Under the pieces are notes generated by a model, which was given only the letters and a program-made list of their open reading frames with translations, was not told the DNA's origin and did not search any database. A stretch of 64,000 nucleotides of DNA, from assembly GCA_016873455.1 (NCBI GenBank), contig VGXE01000004.1:1-64000 (forward strand). The letters run 5' to 3'. The translations under genes and the position numbers were made by a program. Origin of the DNA: Nitrospira sp. (GTDB taxonomy: Bacteria; Nitrospirota; Nitrospiria; Nitrospirales; Nitrospiraceae). Shown here in pieces: positions 57,256 to 64,000 of the stretch. The first letter of the stretch is position 1. Each line of letters opens with the position of its first letter.

Positions 57256-58293
57256 TCAATCCCCCACTTGCCCTTCCTGAAACAGCTGATTCATGATCTG
57301 GTTTCTTTTTTCCGGGTCGCGATAGTACTTCAACGCCTTGGAATAGTTCTCCATCGCGCTTTGGCGCTTGCCGCGGATGGCATAGATTTCCGCGATGCCG
57401 TGATACGCCCGTGCATCTTCCTCGTTGCACTTGAGCGCCCGGCTGAACGTGTCCGCCGCTTCCTGAAGCCGATGTTTGCTTAAGGCGAGCCATCCGAGAG
57501 CAGAATAGGCGGCACCAAAGTTTGGATTCGCCTTGAGCGCATTCTGATAGCTCTTCTGCGCCAAGTCTAGACGGCTCCGCGTCTCAAACAGGTTGCCCAG
57601 AGCAAAGTGCACTTCCGCGTCGCTCGGATTCAGCCTGAGCGCTTCCTTGTACGATTGCAGGGCCGGTTCCAGCTTGCCTTGCTCGGCCAAGGCGCATCCG
57701 AGATTCGCATGGGCGATGGAATCATCGGGGGAGAGCTTGATGACCTCCCGATATTCTTTGATCGCCATTTCCAACCGACCCTGGTCTTGATAGGCCACGC
57801 CGAGATTGGTCCGCGCCGGTCCATAGTCAGGGTTGAGCCGGATGGCTTCCTTGTACTCCTTGATCGCCATTTCCGGTTGCTGGGCCCGTTCATGGATTTG
57901 GGCCAGGAAGTAATGAGGATAGGCGGATTGAGGATCGAGCCTGGCCGCGTCCCTGTAAACCTGAACCGACTGTTCTGACTGGCCCGATTGCGACAGAAAC
58001 AAGCCTTTGACGAGATATACGTGGCTGTTGTCGGGCTCCCGCTCGACGAGACCCTCCACCCAAGATTTCACGGCCGTGATGTCTTCTTCGATTTCCATGC
58101 ACTGCGCATGGGCCTTCCACGCGTCGGCAAACCGGCCCCGCAACAGGCAGACGACATTCTGTGCGAAGTGCGGTCTCGGATCCCGATGTCCCGCTCGCTG
58201 GTGCTCCGCGATCCACTCCGTCGCTTCGGCAAAGAGCCTGTCCCACGCTCCGGCCGTGACGGCGGCTTCACATTGCGACTGATGGGTGTTCAT
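57256..58293 (-). CDS. TPR repeat protein, 345 aa
   Basis: After a 95-residue N-terminal region of TPR-like helices come about seven TPRs of 34 residues (about 95-330). Many contain the A/G-Y-x-x-L-G pattern, such as YPHYFLAQIHERAQQPEMAI and GPARTNLGVAYQDQGRLEMA. No signal or membrane segment, so it is probably a cytoplasmic scaffold. It lies 16 bp after the ThyX-like gene and is probably co-transcribed. Confidence 0.9.
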   Translation of the reverse strand: MNTHQSQCEAAVTAGAWDRLFAEATEWIAEHQRAGHRDPRPHFAQNVVCLLRGRFADAWKAHAQCMEIEEDITAVKSWVEGLVEREPDNSHVYLVKGLFLSQSGQSEQSVQVYRDAARLDPQSAYPHYFLAQIHERAQQPEMAIKEYKEAIRLNPDYGPARTNLGVAYQDQGRLEMAIKEYREVIKLSPDDSIAHANLGCALAEQGKLEPALQSYKEALRLNPSDAEVHFALGNLFETRSRLDLAQKSYQNALKANPNFGAAYSALGWLALSKHRLQEAADTFSRALKCNEEDARAYHGIAEIYAIRGKRQSAMENYSKALKYYRDPEKRNQIMNQLFQEGQVGD

Positions 58294-58309
58294 GCGTACC
58301 GCGGGGACG

Positions 58310-59797
58310 TTATCGGGTCAGCGTGTCTTCGACATCAGGTGGCGTCGCCTGGATCAGATCGCCCAGCGCAGGGTAGCGCGCGACCAGCTGTTGTTTCATC
58401 AACCAGGCGATCGTGCGGTAGGACCAATGGCCTTTCACCCCGGACCTGAGCTTGGCGATATACTCAGCTTCGGCGTAGTCCATCTTGAAGAGGCACCGAA
58501 CCTTGAAGCCGAAGGGAATGGCATAGAGCGAGGCTTCCTGGTCCTTTTTCCTGAGCAGCTCGATGTCGCTGCGCACGGCGTCCATGGCTTGCCGGTATTC
58601 TCCATCTAATCCGGCGGCAACGAGCGGCGGCGGCACGTCATAGCCGTGGATCGTGGTGAAGTTCTGCTGCACCTGCTGGCAACGGCGGTGGCGGTGCAGA
58701 TCTCGCCAGCCGCCGATGTCCATCAACACGTCAAAGACGAACGAGTAGCCGTTGCGAAATTCCTTGATCAACTCGTCGTACGGCCCGCGCCGCCTGGTCG
58801 CCACCTCAATGGCATCCCGTTTCAGTTTCTCCGGCCAGTCACGGACGACGGACAGAATATTTCGATAGGGTGCCTGTGAGACTCGATATAACAACGTCGT
58901 GACGGTTTCATCCAGCGGATCGTGCGGCTCGACCAGATCAACCGGATCCTGGGTTCCCCACGTTGAAGGATTGTCCACACCGGACCCTTTCAGGGCCTCT
59001 TTGGCAAAACGGGCGAGATCCGTATACACCGTGGCCTGGTACTCGTTGGCTTTGGCATGGCGCGCCAGTGTCGGCGCCAACGGGTCGTTCAGCCCGGCCT
59101 GGTGCCCGGACAGCTCTCCCCAGATATTCACGGGCGGACGTCGGCAGGCGTCTTTGAGATCTTCGCCGATCATGCGCAGCTCAGGCAGTTGCGACGACAG
59201 CAGTCGGGTGATCTGTTTCTCGAGCGTCCGGATACTGACAACTTGGCCGACGTTGGTCTTGCAGGCGAGCGGCAGGAGATAGCGCGTGACGTCGAACGCG
59301 CGCGCGGCGATCGTCCGCTGATAATCCGCCGGCTTCATCGAGTCGGGCCGCGGCTCCCGGTCAGACAGAAAGGTCACCAGCGGTTCGTGGAGCAGCCGAT
59401 ACACCTCGCCCAGGCTGCGTAGAATGCCGAGGTAGGTCCCTTCGGTCTCACTGCCATGGATGGCGCTCGGGACATACCAGCTATCCGAGGCGAAATTCTG
59501 GTACCGGCTCGACTTGGCCTGTCCATCCCAGACGGGCTCGTCTTCCAAGCGAATCGCGGCGAGCTCGGTGATGTCTTCGAAACAGATGACGACGTGACCC
59601 AAGTCCGCAATCGAGGCATGGCCATAGTCGAAATAGAACTGTTCCCAGAATTTTTCGGACGAATGCCCGTGCACCCACTGGATGCTCGTTTCGATGGAGT
59701 CCGGAGAGCGACTGTACCGGGCGAGGGCGTAGGCGGACTTCTCCGGCGGCATCGGCGCAACGGCGACCACACGACGACCCGATTGATCCTGACTCAT
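58310..59797 (-). CDS. thyX: Double-length FAD-dependent thymidylate synthase (ThyX family)
   Basis: From the ATG at 59797 (GAGGAAC upstream) the product is 495 residues, about twice a usual ThyX. The first half has FDYGHASIADLGH (57-69) and SSRYQ (97-101), but the RHR part of the ThyX motif is replaced by DEPVWDGQAK. The second half has HRHRRCQQ. The usual RHRxxSxxxxSxR motif is thus split between the halves. ThyX makes dTMP from dUMP using FAD and methylene-folate. Whether this protein is active cannot be told by eye; no thyA is in the window. Confidence 0.85.
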   Translation of the reverse strand: MSQDQSGRRVVAVAPMPPEKSAYALARYSRSPDSIETSIQWVHGHSSEKFWEQFYFDYGHASIADLGHVVICFEDITELAAIRLEDEPVWDGQAKSSRYQNFASDSWYVPSAIHGSETEGTYLGILRSLGEVYRLLHEPLVTFLSDREPRPDSMKPADYQRTIAARAFDVTRYLLPLACKTNVGQVVSIRTLEKQITRLLSSQLPELRMIGEDLKDACRRPPVNIWGELSGHQAGLNDPLAPTLARHAKANEYQATVYTDLARFAKEALKGSGVDNPSTWGTQDPVDLVEPHDPLDETVTTLLYRVSQAPYRNILSVVRDWPEKLKRDAIEVATRRRGPYDELIKEFRNGYSFVFDVLMDIGGWRDLHRHRRCQQVQQNFTTIHGYDVPPPLVAAGLDGEYRQAMDAVRSDIELLRKKDQEASLYAIPFGFKVRCLFKMDYAEAEYIAKLRSGVKGHWSYRTIAWLMKQQLVARYPALGDLIQATPPDVEDTLTR

Positions 59798-59835
59798 GGA
59801 CCGTTCCTCATTCCTGTACAGCACGAAGGTGGCGA

Positions 59836-59864
59836 ACTATACCCCTCGTACAGATGAGGCGCAA
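59836..59864 (-). promoter_or_regulatory. Sigma70-type promoter of the thyX gene
   Basis: On the minus strand TTGCGC (59859-59864), a 17-bp spacer and TATAGT (59836-59841); predicted start near 59829, about 30 nt before the ATG. Confidence 0.6.
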
Positions 59865-59881
59865 GCCGGGGCTCACTTCCG

Positions 59882-59911
59882 TTGACTTGCCTCAGAACGC
59901 GCCGTTATATT
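59882..59911 (+). promoter_or_regulatory. Sigma70-type promoter of hisS
   Basis: TTGACT (59882-59887), an 18-bp spacer and TATATT (59906-59911). The predicted start near 59918 leaves a leader of about 95 nt before hisS. Confidence 0.65.
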
Positions 59912-60014
59912 CCCTCGGACCTATGAGGTATAACGCGTTGAGACGTCCGGTAATCCTGACCTCTTTTGTGTGACACCTCACGCCTAACTTCTCACATCTG
60001 TACCGGTTGTTGGC

Positions 60015-61271
60015 ATGATCAAGGGCATCAAAGGCGTCAAAGACATTCTCCCGGAGGAAACGCCTCGGTGGCGTCTCATCGAGGAGACGGCCAGGCGGTG
60101 GGCTCTGGCCTATGGCTTCCACGAGATTCGCGTGCCGATTTTCGAGGTCACGGCGCTGTTCGCCAGAAGCATCGGCGCCTCAACCGACATCGTGGAAAAA
60201 GAAATGTACACGTTCCAAGACCGGGATGGGTCCTCCCTCACACTGAGGCCCGAAGGGACGGCGGGAACCGTGCGCGCCTACATCGAACATAACCGCGCAG
60301 CGGATCCTCTGCCGCAGAAATATTTTTATACGGGCCCGATGTTTCGGCACGAACGACCGCAAGCGGGCCGTCTTCGCCAGTTTCATCAGTTCGGCGTGGA
60401 ATCGTTCGGTACGGCCGACCCGCGGGCCGATGTGGAGGTCATCGCGCTCCTGTGGCGGTTGCTCTCCGACTTAAAACTGCCGGCCCTCACGCTCGAAATC
60501 AATAATCTCGGCTATGCGGCTGACCGCGACGCGTATCGCCCTCAACTCGTTGCCTATCTCAAGCAACAGGAAGAACACCTGTGTGGAAATTGCCGGCGCC
60601 GCATCGAGGCCAATCCATTGCGTGTCCTGGATTGCAAGGTCCCTACGTGTCGCGTTGCGACGGATTCAGCTCCCCGATTGGCCGACAGTCTTTCCGACAA
60701 AGCCCGCGCTCACTTCGGCTCGGTGTTGACAGGACTCGACACGGTTGGAATTCCCTACAGCCTGAATCACCGGCTCGTTCGCGGACTGGATTACTACGGA
60801 CTCACGACGTTTGAGGTCACCTCAACAAGCCTCGGTGCACAGAATGCGGTCGGAGCCGGCGGCCGGTACGATAGTCTCGTTGAAACCCTCGGTGGTCCGA
60901 TGACGCCGGCAGTCGGGTTTGCCGTCGGACTTGAACGAATGGCCATGATGTTGCCGGAGACTCTTTCGGTTTCTGGAGCCGCTACTGTCTACGTCGCAGG
61001 GTTTGGTGATCGCGGGTCGCCCGCCGGCTTTTCAGCTCTTGAGGAGCTTCGTGTGGCCGGGATCCGTGCCGTCACGGATTTTCGATCCGCTTCGTTGAAG
61101 TCTCACTTGCGCCAAGCCGACCGGCTTGGGTGCAAGTTTACCCTCATCATTGGAGATGACGAAGTTACGACCGGGTTGGCCACTTTCCGGAACATGGACA
61201 CGAAGGTCCAGCAAGAGGTGTCTCTCGTCACTCTCATCTCACAGGTATCGGCTCTCCTGCAATCCTCTTAA
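60015..61271 (+). CDS. hisS: Histidyl-tRNA synthetase
   Basis: A 418-residue class II synthetase. Motif 2 is in YTGPMFRHERPQAGRLRQFHQFGVE (in parts), the histidine loop is RGLDYYGLTTFEV, then GAGGRYDSL, motif 3 GFAVGLERMAMML and a C-terminal anticodon-binding domain from about 325. It charges tRNA-His. It carries its own promoter upstream and is followed by an AT-rich stretch and the DsrE-like genes. Confidence 0.97.
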   Translation: MIKGIKGVKDILPEETPRWRLIEETARRWALAYGFHEIRVPIFEVTALFARSIGASTDIVEKEMYTFQDRDGSSLTLRPEGTAGTVRAYIEHNRAADPLPQKYFYTGPMFRHERPQAGRLRQFHQFGVESFGTADPRADVEVIALLWRLLSDLKLPALTLEINNLGYAADRDAYRPQLVAYLKQQEEHLCGNCRRRIEANPLRVLDCKVPTCRVATDSAPRLADSLSDKARAHFGSVLTGLDTVGIPYSLNHRLVRGLDYYGLTTFEVTSTSLGAQNAVGAGGRYDSLVETLGGPMTPAVGFAVGLERMAMMLPETLSVSGAATVYVAGFGDRGSPAGFSALEELRVAGIRAVTDFRSASLKSHLRQADRLGCKFTLIIGDDEVTTGLATFRNMDTKVQQEVSLVTLISQVSALLQSS

Positions 61272-61377
61272 CCTCGAATTTCACCATTGACTTTTGTCGA
61301 AAACATCCTTAGTTTTTCATCAATTATATATTCCATAACTCCATGATTCTCTAATGTAAACCCTGTGAATTCGTATT

Positions 61378-61695
61378 ATGAAACGTAAACTTGGTCTCCT
61401 CCTCGCACTCCCCCCTTCTGACCCCAGTGCCTCCACGGTTCATGGGTTGGCACAGGCAGCACTCGAGGCTGGCCATGAGGTCTATCTCTATCTCATCGAT
61501 GAGGGGGTGAAGAACATTCTTTCACCTCCCTACCAGCAACTTGCCAAGTCAGGCACGAAGATGTTTGCTTGTGCCTATGGGTGCCAGCAACACCATGTGT
61601 CTACGGCAAACCTCGATCCTGCCATCTCTCTTTCTGGACTCGTCGTTCTCTCAGGGATTATCGATGCGTGCGAGCCGTTTGTATCATTCACCTAG
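61378..61695 (+). CDS. DsrE/TusD-like protein
   Basis: A 105-residue DsrE-fold protein: KLGLLLALPPSDPSASTVHG, then AALEAGHEVYLYLIDEGVKN and KMFACAYGCQQHHV, where the Cys lies at the position of the sulfur-carrying Cys of TusD/DsrE. It is the first of three adjacent small genes resembling TusD, TusC and TusB. Sequence here is visibly less GC-rich than the neighbours. I infer a sulfur relay, possibly to MnmA (9 kb), or sulfur metabolism in general. Confidence 0.75.
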   Translation: MKRKLGLLLALPPSDPSASTVHGLAQAALEAGHEVYLYLIDEGVKNILSPPYQQLAKSGTKMFACAYGCQQHHVSTANLDPAISLSGLVVLSGIIDACEPFVSFT

Positions 61696-61711
61696 CTTCG
61701 AAGAGTTCTTG

Positions 61712-62053
61712 ATGGCCAAGACCGTAATTGTCATTATTCAGGAAGATCCGAGGAGAACCCATCGACCCGTCGAAGCCTTGCGTATCGCCCTCGGCCTCGT
61801 AGCAGGATCGCACCATACAACCGTCATCCTTCTTGGTGAGTCTGTCCGCCTGCTTTATGAAAACGTAGACGATATTATCGATGTCGACATTCTTGAAAAG
61901 TATCTCCCGTCCATTGAACATCTTGAAATTCCTTTCATTCTACAATCGAAGACCGATCGTGCTTCTATTCGCGAGGAATTTCACACTCAATACATCAGTG
62001 ACGACGAGATCCACGCATTGATCAACTCAGCAGAACGAAGTCTCGTGTTTTAA
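61712..62053 (+). CDS. DsrF/TusC-like protein
   Basis: From the ATG at 61712 the product is 113 residues. It has a DsrE/F-type pattern: TVIVIIQEDPRRTHRPVEALR, then TTVILLGESVRLLYENVDDI. It lies 16 bp after the TusD-like gene. No Cys is present, as is usual for TusC. A longer upstream frame (from 61541) is out of frame with the first gene and is rejected. Confidence 0.65.
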   Translation: MAKTVIVIIQEDPRRTHRPVEALRIALGLVAGSHHTTVILLGESVRLLYENVDDIIDVDILEKYLPSIEHLEIPFILQSKTDRASIREEFHTQYISDDEIHALINSAERSLVF

Positions 62054-62076
62054 TCCTGTATGGAGATATGAATCTT

Positions 62077-62307
62077 ATGTCCCTTCCCCTGTACGTACTT
62101 CGACACTCAGAATCGAATTTGTCCCCTGCTCTCTATACTCCTGAAAATAGAAACCTTTCAGTCTGTATCATCGAATCCCGATTGGAAGATCCTGTATCTT
62201 CAGAAACAGCTGCATATTTTCACAACGGTGAAGAACATGGACAATCAGGTACATACAAACAGTTGCTCGAATTAATCTTCACAGCAAAGAAGGTTGTGAC
62301 CCTCTGA
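62077..62307 (+). CDS. Small protein, possibly TusB/DsrH-like
   Basis: From the ATG at 62077 (GGAG 11 bases upstream) the product is 76 residues. The end TYKQLLELIFTAKKVVTL resembles the closing strand and helix of DsrH/TusB, and SVCIIESRLEDPV could be its central strand. This is a weak resemblance; the place after TusD- and TusC-like genes is the main support. The third gene of the probable operon just before dnaA. Confidence 0.4.
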   Translation: MSLPLYVLRHSESNLSPALYTPENRNLSVCIIESRLEDPVSSETAAYFHNGEEHGQSGTYKQLLELIFTAKKVVTL

Positions 62308-62451
62308 TTCTGTTATTCCAATTGAGAAAAGAAAATAGGAGTCGGAGTAGGATTGAGAGTAGGCATCTCGAATAGTGGGGATAAGGGATAACCATCTGTA
62401 AACATACCGAAATACACGTTGGGATTCTGGGTATAAGTGTGTGAGTGACTC

Positions 62452-62617
62452 TGTGAAAAACATGGCACCTCCTGTGGAAGAGGTGTGACGTTAAGATACG
62501 GCGCAAGGGGAGCCTCGACAATGAGAGGGAGAACATGTTATTGACCATCTCTCTCGCGGGTTTCATTTTCGTCAACAACACCAAGTTATCCACAGGTGTG
62601 AATAATCCTGTGTATAG
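62452..62617. promoter_or_regulatory. DnaA-box cluster, candidate oriC / dnaA regulatory region
   Basis: Within 62308-62632, a 325-bp gene-free stretch, are TTATCCACA (62586-62594, plus strand, the perfect box), TTATTCACA (62597-62605, minus) and CTATACACA (62609-62617, minus, one mismatch). A further TTTTTCACA (62452-62460, minus) fits the relaxed consensus. Three boxes within 32 bp directly before dnaA suggest an origin or autoregulation. AT-rich DNA for unwinding could lie in 61290-61380 or 62300-62480. Confidence 0.7.
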
Positions 62618-62632
62618 AAAAATTCGTTAGTT

Positions 62633-63976
62633 ATGAGCGTCAATACAGTCTGGCAGGAAGCACTCCAGTACATTCAAGCAAAGGTGCCGCGACAGGTCTA
62701 TGATACCTGGTTCATTCCGGCACAATTGGATCGGATAGAAGACTCGACAGCCCATATAGGAGTACCCAATAAATTTTTTGGCGATTGGCTCCATACCCAC
62801 TATGCCACGTTGCTGGCCGAAGCGGTATCGACAGCACGCGGGGGTGGAAACCTGTCCGTCAATTTCATCATTTTTTCGAAGCCATCGGTACGGCAGCAGG
62901 ACGCACAAGCAGCGCTCCATGCCGCTCGATCTGCAGGGCTCCCAAAAGCCCGACGGGGAATCACACTCAATCCCAAATACACCTTCGATAATTTTGTTGT
63001 GGGGGCCGGCAATCAGTTTGCTCATGCTGCATGTATGGCGGTGGCAGAGCAGCCTGGAAAGGCGTATAACCCGCTGTTTATCTATGGAGGCGTCGGGCTC
63101 GGCAAAACTCACCTGTTGAACGCGATCGGAAACCACGTGGCTGAGCGAACGGACCTTCACATTGCCTATCTGACCACCGAGCAGTTTACGAACGAGGTGA
63201 TCAACTCGATTCGGTACGATAAGATGGCGGATCTCCGGAAACGCTATCGGCACATCGACATGCTGATGATCGACGACATTCAATTTTTGGTCGGGAAGGA
63301 ACGGACCCAAGAAGAGTTTTTCCATACCTTCAATGCCCTGTACGAAGGCCATAAACAGATTGTTCTTTCTAGCGACCGGTTTCCGAAAGACATGCCCGAT
63401 ATTGAAGAGCGGCTGCGGTCGCGGTTTGAGTGGGGATTGATCGCGGATTTGCAGCCCCCCGACGTCGAGACGCGCATTGCGATCTTGCGGAAGAAATCAG
63501 AAGACGAAGGCGTCAAGCTGCCTGAGGACGTGATTCAGTTCCTGTCGAACACGATGAAGAGCAACATCCGGGAGCTTGAGGGCAGCCTCGTGCGCTTGGG
63601 GGCCTATGCGTCCCTGACGGGCCAGGTGATTACGCTCGAGATGGCGAAGACCGTTCTCCGTGACCTCATCGGCGAGAAGAAAAAAATCGTGGCCATGGAA
63701 GACATTCAAGAAGCGGTCTGCACGCAATTCCATGTGAAAATGATCGAGCTGAAATCCAGGCGCCGGAGCAAAACACTCGTGCATCCCCGCCAGATTGCGA
63801 TGTATCTGTGCCGTGAACTCACGGATGCATCCTATCCGGAAATCGGCCGCCAATTCGGAGGCAAGGACCACACGACGATCATTCACGCTTGCCGCCAGGT
63901 TGCAAAGGCCAGAGAAACCGACACGGTCCTGCACGCGACGATTGAGACGTTGAAAGACAAGATCCTGCGAAGCTGA
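62633..63976 (+). CDS. dnaA: Chromosomal replication initiator DnaA
   Basis: The full 447-residue DnaA: N-terminal domain I (WQEALQYIQAKVPRQVYDTW), a short linker, AAA+ domain with Walker A GGVGLGKTHLLNAIG near 150 and Walker B MLMIDDIQFLVGKERTQEEFF, arginine finger region RLRSRFEWGL, and C-terminal HTH with YPEIGRQFGGKDHTTIIHACR. The start ATG at 62633 is 15 bases after the last DnaA box; no strong ribosome binding site is visible. dnaN would be expected next, outside the window. Confidence 0.98.
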   Translation: MSVNTVWQEALQYIQAKVPRQVYDTWFIPAQLDRIEDSTAHIGVPNKFFGDWLHTHYATLLAEAVSTARGGGNLSVNFIIFSKPSVRQQDAQAALHAARSAGLPKARRGITLNPKYTFDNFVVGAGNQFAHAACMAVAEQPGKAYNPLFIYGGVGLGKTHLLNAIGNHVAERTDLHIAYLTTEQFTNEVINSIRYDKMADLRKRYRHIDMLMIDDIQFLVGKERTQEEFFHTFNALYEGHKQIVLSSDRFPKDMPDIEERLRSRFEWGLIADLQPPDVETRIAILRKKSEDEGVKLPEDVIQFLSNTMKSNIRELEGSLVRLGAYASLTGQVITLEMAKTVLRDLIGEKKKIVAMEDIQEAVCTQFHVKMIELKSRRRSKTLVHPRQIAMYLCRELTDASYPEIGRQFGGKDHTTIIHACRQVAKARETDTVLHATIETLKDKILRS

Positions 63977-64000
63977 CAGTTTCTTGGGAGACCGCGCCAT

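Noticed and set aside
57086-57493. Minus-strand frame running through the 57-kb hairpin
   Set aside because: It overlaps the TPR gene out of frame and includes both hairpin arms; no family match.

Overview
The window looks like a chromosomal segment around the replication origin of a free-living Gram-negative bacterium of moderately high GC content. The best guess is Nitrospira (phylum Nitrospirota). That rests on recalled resemblance of several proteins (an alginate-export-type porin, paired TatA/B genes, the small hypothetical families) and on the dispersed hairpin repeats; no search was run.

Layout: 1-201 holds the end of an IS5-family insertion sequence. It is followed by tRNA-Arg(CCG), tRNA-Lys(CTT) and a membrane protein with a cyclase-like domain and a PilZ domain. 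2.5-5.4 kb carries small accessory genes (HELGH peptidase, EVE protein, a YkgJ-type cysteine cluster, ThrH-like phosphatase). From 18.8 kb leftward to 5.4 kb almost everything is on the minus strand: rpmH-rnpA-yidD-yidC-mnmE-mnmG-rsmG-parA-parB, two bactofilins, mnmA, two TatA/B-type genes and a large porin. Two perfect parS palindromes flank rsmG, and rpmH has a consensus sigma70 promoter.

19-32.9 kb carries a lipoprotein, two L,D-transpeptidases and a non-catalytic relative. An overlapping sugar-phosphate cluster follows (pgi, pgl, glk, rpiA), then an M1 aminopeptidase and a YbbP/YbbA/TesA-type transporter and esterase group. 33.6-43 kb has a SWIM zinc-finger protein, a ChaN-like lipoprotein, a MoxR-DUF58-transglutaminase cluster and CorA. 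43-52.6 kb has leuCD, a MEKHL-type protein, a CysQ-like phosphatase, full-length gcvP and a Tat-exported class V aminotransferase-like protein.

52.7-59.8 kb contains a 32-codon membrane peptide, an ExeA-like ATPase with TPRs, tRNA-Leu(CAG), a degenerate helicase-like protein, a TPR protein and a double-length ThyX. The right end has hisS, three small genes that look like a TusD/TusC/TusB (DsrE/F/H) set, a DnaA-box cluster and dnaA.

How it fits together: rpmH (leftward) and dnaA (rightward) are usually close divergent neighbours at bacterial origins. Here they are 44 kb apart, so the canonical origin block is split. MnmE, MnmG and MnmA modify the tRNA wobble uridine, and the DsrE-like genes by dnaA could supply sulfur to MnmA. 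ParAB, two parS sites and the bactofilins form a segregation and cell-organisation group. The main unexplained structure is a family of imperfect-palindrome repeats: two copies begin exactly after a stop codon (21490 and 43050), and a diverged third lies beside tRNA-Leu. A separate long hairpin fills the gap at 57090-57255.
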